From: Acetobacter musti
GTDB taxonomy: Bacteria > Pseudomonadota > Alphaproteobacteria > Acetobacterales > Acetobacteraceae
Direction: 5' to 3'
Assembly: GCF_011516835.1 (NCBI RefSeq)
Contig: NZ_WOTB01000029.1
Span: 1-43,512 of the forward strand
DNA length: 43,512 nucleotides
Part shown: positions 25,901 through 32,192 of the stretch, one piece after another
How the letters are laid out: each line of letters starts with the position of its first letter
Numbering within the stretch: the stretch's first letter is position 1
Notes under the pieces: generated by a model
Seen by the model: the letters and a program-made list of their open reading frames with translations, nothing else
The model's database searches: none
What the model was told of the DNA's origin: nothing
Position numbers and translations under genes: made by a program

Positions 25901-27785
25901 CTGGTCCCGGATCTTCCTGTGCGCCGTCGAGCGTGGTGACAGCCTCCTCGACCAGCTCTGGCCGTTCGCGGCGGCCGAGCCGTTCCTTGTCCTTCCCGAC
26001 AGCCGAAAGGACGCAATAGATGTGGTCGCAGCTGGTTTCGGACGCCGGCCCTTAGCTGAACGGGAGGCCTTTGAGCGCGCAGCCCTAAGCTTCGACTTCG
26101 TGCGCTTCATTTATCCTGAGGACGCGCGCCGAGGCTTTTTGGAACGCGTTTTCACCGCCATTGGCCGGGATAATTTGACGACCGGTGACGCTCGCGAGAT
26201 CGTCGACGCCAAGGCGCAGGATGTTCTCCCCCCCAACAAGCGCCTTTTCGTCACCCAATCCAGTGTGGTCGCTTTGGACGACTTCCATTGGATCCAGAAC
26301 CTTGATCAGACAGCGCCGGAAAACGCCCCCGTCGTCGCCGCGATTAATGCCGCCAAGACCCGGTTGCATCTGGAGTCCGGTTCTGACGCAATGCCTTCTG
26401 TCTCCTTAGCGGAGGCGCTTGAAGGCCTTGTCGCAATCCAGTCGGCCCTGGCGGCAGACGCGCCCCACGCCGGTCTGCGGCAGCATGCTGAGGCGATCAT
26501 CGGCCAGGGTTGTCATCTCATCGTGTCGCGCAGGCTTCTCGCTGGCGATCCCGCACCAACCCCGGATCAGGACGCCCTGTTTCTCGATCTGTTGACGATA
26601 GCCGCCCAATCCGAAAGTCCGGAAGTCAACGACGCCACGGAAGCACGGTTTGAGGAGTCTGCTGTCTGGGGCGGCCCAGCGGCACGGGTGGAAGCTGCCG
26701 AGGCTGCGTTCGATCTCGTCTGTCAGCGCCCCGACTGCTACCATGTCATCTATCTATTGGCGGCGCCCCTGCTGACCGACCCACACCCCGCGGTTCGACT
26801 GAACGCCGCCGTTCGGATCGGGCGTATCTGGGACATTGACCGTGAGCGTTTCTGGCAGCTCATCGAGCAGGTGTTGAAAAACGAGCAAAATCTGACGATC
26901 ATTGAGCATGTGCTCGATGACCTGGTTTCGCGATTGATTCATTCGGAGCGGTCGCGGGCAGTGCCACTGCTGCTCGCGCTTCTGCATCGTGAGCCCGCCG
27001 GATCAGACCGGGCGCGTCGCGTGCGCAAGGCCATCGCCGACAAACTGAGCGTCCTTTGGATCACCTATCAGTCGCAGGAAGCCAAGGCTGTTCTTGATAG
27101 CTGGCTTGCGACGCCCTGGGAGCACCCCGACGAAGCTCGGACGATTCTTACGACTTTGCGCGGGTCGGTCGTGGCCGGGATTGGCGACGACGCCGATAAA
27201 AACGCGGGAGTTAGGCAGAGATCCCAGGCATTGGTGTCCACCATCGTAGATGCCGCGAACGGGCGGCTGGCGGTGCATATAACCGCGGCCAAACTGGATG
27301 ACGACCAGGTAAAGGAGGCGCATGAGTGCGCCCACCTGATCGATGTCGCCGGCAACGAAATGTACTTCGCGACTGACGCAGCGGCCGGCAAGCGCGACAA
27401 CGACCCTGACCACGGCCATGCTGGTCTCGACGTGTTCTTCCGTGAGAACGCCGATCTCCTGAAGCGGATCGGCACCTACGCGACGCCCCTCACCACCTAC
27501 TGCCTGCTGCAACTCGTCGAACGGCTGGTGAATGTGGACCCTGCCGGCGCCTTTGATCTCGCGGTCAGCTACGTGCGGGCCGGACGTCAGTGGGGCTATC
27601 AGAACGAGACTCTGGGCGTCGATCTGGTCGTCAAACTGGTCGGTGTCTTTCTCGCCGACTACAAGGAAATATTCGCGGACACCGATCGCCGGGCCGCGCT
27701 TACCGATTGCCTTGAGACTTTCCTGGAAGCGGGATGGCCGGCGGCGCGCCGTCTGCTCTACCGACTGCCCGAACTCATCCAGTGA
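22920..27785 (+). CDS. Giant nuclease-STAND NTPase (Avs-like), first gene of a two-gene module
   Basis: The 1,621-aa protein has an N-terminal PD-(D/E)xK-type domain (about 20-130: QQQLGALI helix, E62/E64, D68/D69, then AIQAK with Q83 and K85). A STAND P-loop NTPase follows: GEPGAGKS (328-335), Walker B LVIDALDA (393-400), and an SIRNFDLR sensor-like strand. About 1,000 residues of helical repeats form the C-terminus, probably HEAT-like. This is the layout of AVAST-type sensors, which bind a phage protein through the repeats and activate the nuclease; I cannot match a named Avs type. The start is TTG at 22920 with a weak GAAAG; the codon two before it is a stop. The stop overlaps the next gene (GTGA). 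GC content is markedly high. Confidence 0.85.
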   Translation: MTDTPPNTPRNDRIGGGGAATSAGIRFQQQLGALISSWILAGDRFDGSFQLGAATPEWVRFETEAPIDDLLVKTSDGGFVAIQAKTTASLSDDVGSPLGKTITQFVRHWHVSNQGDGSMKWNRPLDPARDRLVLAVSPQASAQVRHDLPAALRLASQPGGGALNHAQQRAYEVFASHVKRAWKSITKDPFDSVLLADLSKLITVFEFDGARGPALAGGSLVKAFGLDFDAGAAFTALADLSGRLMKERGGGDLVTWRNLLAGNGIALEAAPEYRDDIQALKRHSKRVSEALGAYEKIEVDSGAPLTVQRDCQSAVEAAVRSGPLLIIGEPGAGKSGVMNALAKALSASGADVLELAVDRYPVESLDGLSRELGLKRPLLEVLEAWDGPEPAYLVIDALDATRGGRGEGVFRSLIERVLELTGRWNVVASIRNFDLRMGQQFRALFKGAPPERLLADPAFSGVRHIQVPSWSKAEFDQLLRQAPALADCLAQAPARLRDLAMVPFNTRLLSELITGGAVGSLGQVSSQADLLHLYWEHRVERHGLPARTSLSRVVQLMVQERALRAPEIQAAGNDPATIDILCKEGVLVVVDGDRWVQFRHHLLFDYAAARLALEPGDIVSGAYRFSKTEAPGLMLSPALGFVLREIWETDHARFWIALGRLINDEDGDPIIRSTAGRLGAEFPAAAEDCLWLGDLAISGDATAPKTLSHVSGALVVRLEDERDVLVEPWVCLVARMARKPGPVAGTLRFLLHNLIERIKDGPLTPMLGKAARALLAHGLAQQDAGFAVRSEIGFVVDTYATDIAASRDLLAQLFTRERLNQFGHEEVPAICYKIAAVGAADPEFVTDIYRVVFGYEVTEDRQTRLGQSQILKLTSNARQDYGMARWSLSEYLPQFLKSQPRAAVKAVVAAVEGYVGRKHPAGDDALGVLLDVSGRAIRLKEDRSYIWAHDPDDQYASDAESLVSKLRTRLRDAPESDAAILVDLLIEEAASAIFWSRIFLCAVERGDSLLDQLWPFAAAEPFLVLPDSRKDAIDVVAAGFGRRPLAEREAFERAALSFDFVRFIYPEDARRGFLERVFTAIGRDNLTTGDAREIVDAKAQDVLPPNKRLFVTQSSVVALDDFHWIQNLDQTAPENAPVVAAINAAKTRLHLESGSDAMPSVSLAEALEGLVAIQSALAADAPHAGLRQHAEAIIGQGCHLIVSRRLLAGDPAPTPDQDALFLDLLTIAAQSESPEVNDATEARFEESAVWGGPAARVEAAEAAFDLVCQRPDCYHVIYLLAAPLLTDPHPAVRLNAAVRIGRIWDIDRERFWQLIEQVLKNEQNLTIIEHVLDDLVSRLIHSERSRAVPLLLALLHREPAGSDRARRVRKAIADKLSVLWITYQSQEAKAVLDSWLATPWEHPDEARTILTTLRGSVVAGIGDDADKNAGVRQRSQALVSTIVDAANGRLAVHITAAKLDDDQVKEAHECAHLIDVAGNEMYFATDAAAGKRDNDPDHGHAGLDVFFRENADLLKRIGTYATPLTTYCLLQLVERLVNVDPAGAFDLAVSYVRAGRQWGYQNETLGVDLVVKLVGVFLADYKEIFADTDRRAALTDCLETFLEAGWPAARRLLYRLPELIQ

Positions 27786-29185
27786 ACCGGGCCACGCTGC
27801 TCAACCTGTTCAAGCAAGACCTTGGCGACCTGCTGGAGACGATCGACCACGCGTTGGCGAAGCCCAACCGCGATCCCTACGCCGAGGTCGATCCCGAGCG
27901 ACGCCCGCATGAACACGATACGCGGCTGCTCTTCGTTGATGAGTTGCTAGGCCATCTCGGCTGGAAGCGCGGGGCTGGCGGCAATGTATTGGAGGAGGCT
28001 CGCCTTCAAGGCGCCACTACGAAGTTCATGGACTACGTCGGCGTCGTCGATATAGCGGGCAAGCCGCTGCTGCTGGTCGAAGCAAAGGCCTGGGACAAGC
28101 CGTTTGTCTCGGCGCGCGCTGGGGGCGCATTCGCCAGCGAAGCCGATCTAATCGTGGCCACTATCCAACATGTGCGGGATGGAAAGTCCGAAGATACGTC
28201 CCCCGCGATCGCCGAATGGCACAGGTATCTTCGTCAGGTCGAAGGCTATGTTCGCACATTAAAGGAGCAATACGGACACGACTTGCCACGGGCGATGATC
28301 GTCAGCGGCGAATGGCTGGTGGTGTTCCAGCAGCCAACCAAGACCTTTCTCGTTACGCCGGTTCCCGACGATATCGCGGTCTACCGACGACAGGAGTTCA
28401 CGGCTCGGGCGGGGGAGCTCTTTAATCTTCTCCATCGCTCGTTACTGACGCAAGACGCCCCTATTCCCTTACGCCCCGCACAGCTTGGGCAATTCTTAGA
28501 GCTGGTCGATGTTGCCGGCGCCTTTCGGGGTGTGCATGTTCATTACGATCACAAGGGGGGTAGCTCCCTATTCACTCCCCGCCCACGCATTTCGATCTAT
28601 CCAGCTGTATTCGTCGTACGGCATGACGATGTCATCTACACAGTCATGGACAATAACACGCCCTTTAACCTGGATTACGAGCACGACTTGGATGGTGAAA
28701 CCCTAGCCCCGCACCTACATGCGATCGACGCACGCAGCACTGCGCTTCTTGCCGCTTGCGTCGATGAACTTGGCGGCCCCCTGCCGAGCCCGCCTCTGGG
28801 AGCTTTTCCCGGCTTCCCAAGCGACACCATGATGAGGACGCTCGTCGGTAACCTGCCCGAGGCGAATCACTGGTTCGTCGCGACGGGTAATTCTTCCCAT
28901 TTCCTGCTCGACGAGCCGCGAGTGGCAAATTGCCGCTTCCACACCTGGGCTGACTGCGGCGCGGAGGCGATTGGGCAATCCGCTGTTAGCGTTCGCTCAG
29001 TGGAGCTGCGCGTTTTCTTCATCGACAGCCAGCGGCACCACTGCGCGCATCAGGTTGTCCAGGACCGGCGGGCGGGAAAATGCCTGATTAATCCGATCGA
29101 CAGCCGAACCTGTTGCCAGGTTTGCGCTTTCCTCGACCACTGCTGGACTCCAGCTGAGAAGGCGGACCTACCTTGCGGCCAATGA
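27782..29185 (+). CDS. HsdR N-terminal-like PD-(D/E)xK protein coupled to the STAND NTPase
   Basis: The 467-aa protein has an N-terminal nuclease fold like the type I restriction R-subunit start: a DTRLLFVDELLGHLGW helix (46-61), catalytic D84 (FMDYVG) and E100-A-K102 (LLLVEAKAWDKP). The central part has beta strands of unknown fold and the last 60 residues are cysteine- and histidine-containing (SRTCCQVCAFLDHC), possibly non-native. The GTG start overlaps the previous stop by four bases, which argues for translational coupling and joint function. No helicase, HsdM or HsdS is nearby, so it is not a type I system. Confidence 0.82.
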   Translation: MNRATLLNLFKQDLGDLLETIDHALAKPNRDPYAEVDPERRPHEHDTRLLFVDELLGHLGWKRGAGGNVLEEARLQGATTKFMDYVGVVDIAGKPLLLVEAKAWDKPFVSARAGGAFASEADLIVATIQHVRDGKSEDTSPAIAEWHRYLRQVEGYVRTLKEQYGHDLPRAMIVSGEWLVVFQQPTKTFLVTPVPDDIAVYRRQEFTARAGELFNLLHRSLLTQDAPIPLRPAQLGQFLELVDVAGAFRGVHVHYDHKGGSSLFTPRPRISIYPAVFVVRHDDVIYTVMDNNTPFNLDYEHDLDGETLAPHLHAIDARSTALLAACVDELGGPLPSPPLGAFPGFPSDTMMRTLVGNLPEANHWFVATGNSSHFLLDEPRVANCRFHTWADCGAEAIGQSAVSVRSVELRVFFIDSQRHHCAHQVVQDRRAGKCLINPIDSRTCCQVCAFLDHCWTPAEKADLPCGQ

Positions 29186-29657
29186 TTCGATGACGGATTA
29201 GGTGAAACTCGAACACTTACACTGAATCAGTCGGCTGGCGCTCGGCGGTTTTATGATAAATGTGGGCCTTCAGAAAGTCATATGGGTTATTTCAACGACC
29301 GGAATGAGATGAAAACCTTCGCAAGGGTTGTCCATGTGAATGTCCGGGATTGTCGATCGCCCAGCACAAAGCCGACATTCCGCTTTACCCCGCTGACCTG
29401 CCTGTCCGCTCAGTAATGCAGGAGCAGACAGGCGGCAGTCGCCTTCATGTCGGCTATACAGCCGTTAAGGTTGTTCGCCTGAAAGCCGACTTTTTTACAA
29501 GGGTGACTTTGGGGAACCAAAATTAATCCTTGTGTCCACAGTAATTACGCGTTCGTGTATGATACAAATGCCGAGAAGCTCGTATGTGATGCAAAGTCGT
29601 GTGTGCAGGCCAACTTTGCGTTACGCAGGTATAAATTGAGATCGTAAGATTACGATA
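29186..29657. other. 472-bp intergenic region holding a boundary repeat
   Basis: The left part (29186-29370) has no gene I can support. Repeat copy B lies at 29379-29490. The final 150 bp are AT-rich and should contain the promoter of the protease gene. GC content falls sharply across this gap, from very GC-rich STAND genes to a much more AT-rich protease gene, which supports separate origins. Confidence 0.55.
29379..29490. repeat. Module-boundary repeat, copy B
   Basis: The copy begins tccgctttacc, includes gcagacaggcggcagtcgcc and catgtcgg, and ends gaaagccgac. It aligns over its length with copy C (30481-30624) and lies between the STAND module and the protease. Confidence 0.68.
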
Positions 29658-30458
29658 ATGAGTGTTCCTTACATTGCAACATCGGAAGAACGTGCTCTGC
29701 ATCAAGCAATCAGTAATCTTACGTTGAAAATTGCACGCCCCCTAGTTCGATATAATGACAAAAAATCTTGGCCAAAACTCCTATCAGGAGGATCGTGTTT
29801 TATCTTACGCTTTGATCGCGGTTTAATTGGCGTGACAGCGAATCATGTTGTTGAGGCATTTGAGGCGGATAGAGAAGAAGGCGTAAGCAACACATGCCTA
29901 CTCAGGACTGTTCGTTTCGATCTTCTGAACAAAATTATTCACCGGAATACATCCCTCGATATTGCAACATTTTCCGTCACTGAAAATGAATTGGCTGCAA
30001 GTGAAGCGCAGGCGCTGGATTGTCGTGGTGCGAACTGGCCGCCTCCAAAGCCCCTTGAGAGCGCCCCTATCAGTTTTGGCGGCTTTCCAGAAGAATGTGC
30101 AATACCGTCACTGCCAACTAACGCTGTGTTTGCCGGATTTGTATCACTTGCCTATGTGCAAGATATAACCCAGCGCGAAATTATTGCGACCTATGACTCG
30201 AACCGAGATAGTCGAGTTATAATTGATGAACGCTTACCAGATGTCGGGGCCAATCTTAGTGGTTGCAGCGGTGGTCCGGTAATTGTGCATTATGAACGCA
30301 ATATGACTCATCACTATTGTCCGGTTGGTATGATAATAGCCGGCGCAAAAGGAGAGGGAACCGGCTTGATGGCAGGATGGGATATGTATCGTTTTCGTCG
30401 CATCCATTTTATTCAGCCCGACGGTTCAATCCTCATCCAGCCTAGTGACAGTTTCTGA
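29658..30458 (+). CDS. Orphan trypsin-like serine protease
   Basis: The 266-aa protein has a chymotrypsin-fold triad: H63 (GVTANHVVEAF), D101 (NTSLDIATF) and S204 (LSGCSGGPVIV). No signal peptide or membrane segment is seen, so it should act in the cytoplasm. No start-proximal sensor domain is present. Trypsin-like domains are effectors in several defence systems, usually fused to or beside a sensor; here it stands alone between two repeat copies. A simple housekeeping role is also possible. Its lower GC content differs from both neighbours. The ATG at 29658 has no strong ribosome site in its AT-rich leader. Confidence 0.83.
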   Translation: MSVPYIATSEERALHQAISNLTLKIARPLVRYNDKKSWPKLLSGGSCFILRFDRGLIGVTANHVVEAFEADREEGVSNTCLLRTVRFDLLNKIIHRNTSLDIATFSVTENELAASEAQALDCRGANWPPPKPLESAPISFGGFPEECAIPSLPTNAVFAGFVSLAYVQDITQREIIATYDSNRDSRVIIDERLPDVGANLSGCSGGPVIVHYERNMTHHYCPVGMIIAGAKGEGTGLMAGWDMYRFRRIHFIQPDGSILIQPSDSF

Positions 30459-30480
30459 ACCACTCGGATTTCCACGAAAC

Positions 30481-30624
30481 GTCCGCTTTTTTGCCCAACT
30501 TACCTGACAGCGGACCGTCCGTTCCCCCCGCATAGCTACTGTCCGCCTCAAGCATTAAGCAGACAGGCTGCAGTCGCCTCATGTCGGTCATAAGCAGAGC
30601 CGTTCAAGTTTCCGGAAAGCGGAC
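30481..30624. repeat. Module-boundary repeat, copy C, with inverted ends
   Basis: This is the longest copy, 144 bp. It starts gtccgcttt and ends aaagcggac, a perfect 9-bp inverted repeat, which gives it the look of a small non-autonomous element. Inside are gcagacaggctgcagtcgcc, catgtcgg and gagccgttcaag. A cggaccgtccg palindrome lies near 30520. It sits between the protease and the tyrosine recombinase. Confidence 0.68.
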
Positions 30625-30708
30625 GGTCTGCAATAGTCCTCGTTATCCGCTGATATCCTCGTCCAAACTTCTGATTGCTGCATTTGCAGCTGATCAGGAG
30701 AAAGTATC

Positions 30709-31347
30709 ATGGAGAAGAAAACACGTTTTCCATCACCTACGTTGAAGGCATCCGTGCCCTGGAATGTAGGAAAAATGGTTGGCGCCAAGCGGGCACTCAA
30801 AGAAAAGCACGTCTGGGCTATTCGGTTCTGGCTTGGGAGCGAACAGCGTATCAGAGACAAGGCTCTGTTTGATCTTGCTCTCGATAGCAAGCTCAGGGGC
30901 TGCGATCTTGTCAGCCTTCGTATCGGCGACATCGTTACCAGCGGTCAGGTGCGTCATCGAGCCATGGTCGTCCAGCAGAAAACCCGGCGACCGGTGCAGT
31001 TCGAAATTACAGAAACAACGCGGGAAAGTGTACGGACGTGGCTGGAGCATCGCGGTGGTGGCCTGAATGAGTATGTTTTTCCAAGTCGCCTAAGCGCCAA
31101 AGCTCATCTGAGCACAAGGCAATACGCCCGGCTTCTGGATCAATGGGTTCAGGCGGTGGGACTTATCCCCGGGGAATATGGAACTCATTCGCTCCGCCGG
31201 ACTAAGGTTGCCATGATTTACAAACGAACCGGTAATATCCGAGCCGTGCAGATCCTGCTGGGTCATTCAAAACTGGATAGTACGGTTCGATACCTTGGGG
31301 TGGATGTCGAGGACGCTCTGGCTCTGTCGGAAGCCACTGATCTCTGA
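30709..31347 (+). CDS. Tyrosine recombinase, catalytic domain only
   Basis: The 212-aa protein has a complete catalytic set: R63 (KLRGCDLVSL), H160 and R163 (GTHSLRRTK), H186 (LLGHSKLD) and Y195 (STVRYLGVD). It lacks the N-terminal arm- and core-binding domains of a phage integrase, as in FimB-like or solo recombinases. A ribosome site (caggagaaagtatc) precedes the ATG. It follows repeat copy C directly. Substrate sites are unknown; it may mediate inversion or cassette movement in the island. Confidence 0.87.
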   Translation: MEKKTRFPSPTLKASVPWNVGKMVGAKRALKEKHVWAIRFWLGSEQRIRDKALFDLALDSKLRGCDLVSLRIGDIVTSGQVRHRAMVVQQKTRRPVQFEITETTRESVRTWLEHRGGGLNEYVFPSRLSAKAHLSTRQYARLLDQWVQAVGLIPGEYGTHSLRRTKVAMIYKRTGNIRAVQILLGHSKLDSTVRYLGVDVEDALALSEATDL

Positions 31348-31377
31348 AATCGAATATGTCTCAGAATTCTCTATCTC

Positions 31378-31414
31378 CTCCCTGTGTGTACATGCTATGA
31401 TGACACATAGGGAG
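31378..31414 (+). promoter_or_regulatory. Promoter/operator of the Phd-VapC pair
   Basis: Inverted arms CTCCCTGTGTG (31378-31388) and CACATAGGGAG (31404-31414) match at 10 of 11 positions and bracket a TATGAT-like -10 box at 31396-31401. The right arm overlaps the GGGAGGAG ribosome site of the antitoxin. This suits autorepression by the antitoxin-toxin complex. Confidence 0.65.
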
Positions 31415-31420
31415 GAGACC

Positions 31421-31693
31421 ATGAGTCAGCATCTTTCAGATAACGTATCGCCCCCACAGAAAATCGGTGTTCGGGAGTTCCGGGGAAACCTGACAGCGTA
31501 TCTGCGTCAGGTCAGGCAGGGCAGTACGATCCTCGTGACGTCTCATGATGAGGTTGTCGCTGAACTGCGGCCGCCGGCTCCTTCCTATCGCCCCCGCCGT
31601 CAGCCAGGAGCTCTTCGAGGACGGATCAGGATGAACGAAGATTTTGATGAGACACCACCGGACATTCTTGAGAGCATGGAACGCGACTTGTGA
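31421..31693 (+). CDS. Phd/YefM-type antitoxin
   Basis: The 90-aa protein has the Phd/YefM core VREFRGNLTAYLRQVRQGSTILVTSHDEVVAEL (within residues 15-50), a DNA-binding fold that also neutralises a PIN or RelE toxin through the C-terminal tail. The ATG at 31421 has a strong GGGAGGAG ribosome site; the upstream in-frame extension lacks one. It overlaps the toxin gene by four bases and has an inverted-repeat operator upstream. Confidence 0.9.
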   Translation: MSQHLSDNVSPPQKIGVREFRGNLTAYLRQVRQGSTILVTSHDEVVAELRPPAPSYRPRRQPGALRGRIRMNEDFDETPPDILESMERDL

Positions 31694-32073
31694 AGGTTCT
31701 GCTCGATACGCATGCGTTGCTCTGGTGGCTTTCGGACTCCGACCGGCTGGGTGAGAATGCGCGGGAGATCATCGCAGATCCGGCCCACGATATTCTGGTG
31801 AGTATCGTGTCATTATGGGAAATTGCGATCAAAATCCGTGTCGGAAAACTGGATGCGGATATGAACGATATTCTGGCAGCCATTCCTGCGGAAGGTTTCT
31901 CTCTACTACAAATACAACCCGAACACTTGCAGATCCTTATGTCTTTGCCTCTGCATCATCGTGATCCGTTTGACCATCTCCTGATAGCGCAGGCGCAAGC
32001 TGAACACGCTACGTTCCTTTCAGAAGACGGGAAAATGGATCAGTATTCTATTAAAAGAATCCATTGTTCCTGA
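31690..32073 (+). CDS. vapC: PIN-domain toxin, VapC-like
   Basis: The 127-aa protein has PIN acidic residues D6 (LLDTHALLWWL), E44 (SLWEIAIK), D92 and D95 (HHRDPFDHLLIAQA) and D113. It belongs to the type II toxin group found with Phd-like antitoxins. The GTG start overlaps the antitoxin stop (GTGA). The frame is complete. Confidence 0.93.
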   Translation: MKVLLDTHALLWWLSDSDRLGENAREIIADPAHDILVSIVSLWEIAIKIRVGKLDADMNDILAAIPAEGFSLLQIQPEHLQILMSLPLHHRDPFDHLLIAQAQAEHATFLSEDGKMDQYSIKRIHCS

Positions 32074-32192
32074 TTTTGTGAACAGAATAGCCGTGATCTA
32101 TTTCGATTTCCATTTGCCGCAGGAGATAGTTGCTGCACGGTAAGAATGGTGTTTACTATTTGAAAAATTGACGAACATTCCGTGAGTAGAAC

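Noticed and set aside
27734..29185. Upstream ATG start for the HsdR-N-like gene at 27734
   Set aside because: It would lie inside the STAND gene for 52 nt and add unrelated residues; the GTG at 27782 overlapping the previous stop is more natural.
27782..29185. Type I restriction HsdR subunit
   Set aside because: Only the N-terminal nuclease-like part is present, with no helicase motor and no HsdM or HsdS nearby.
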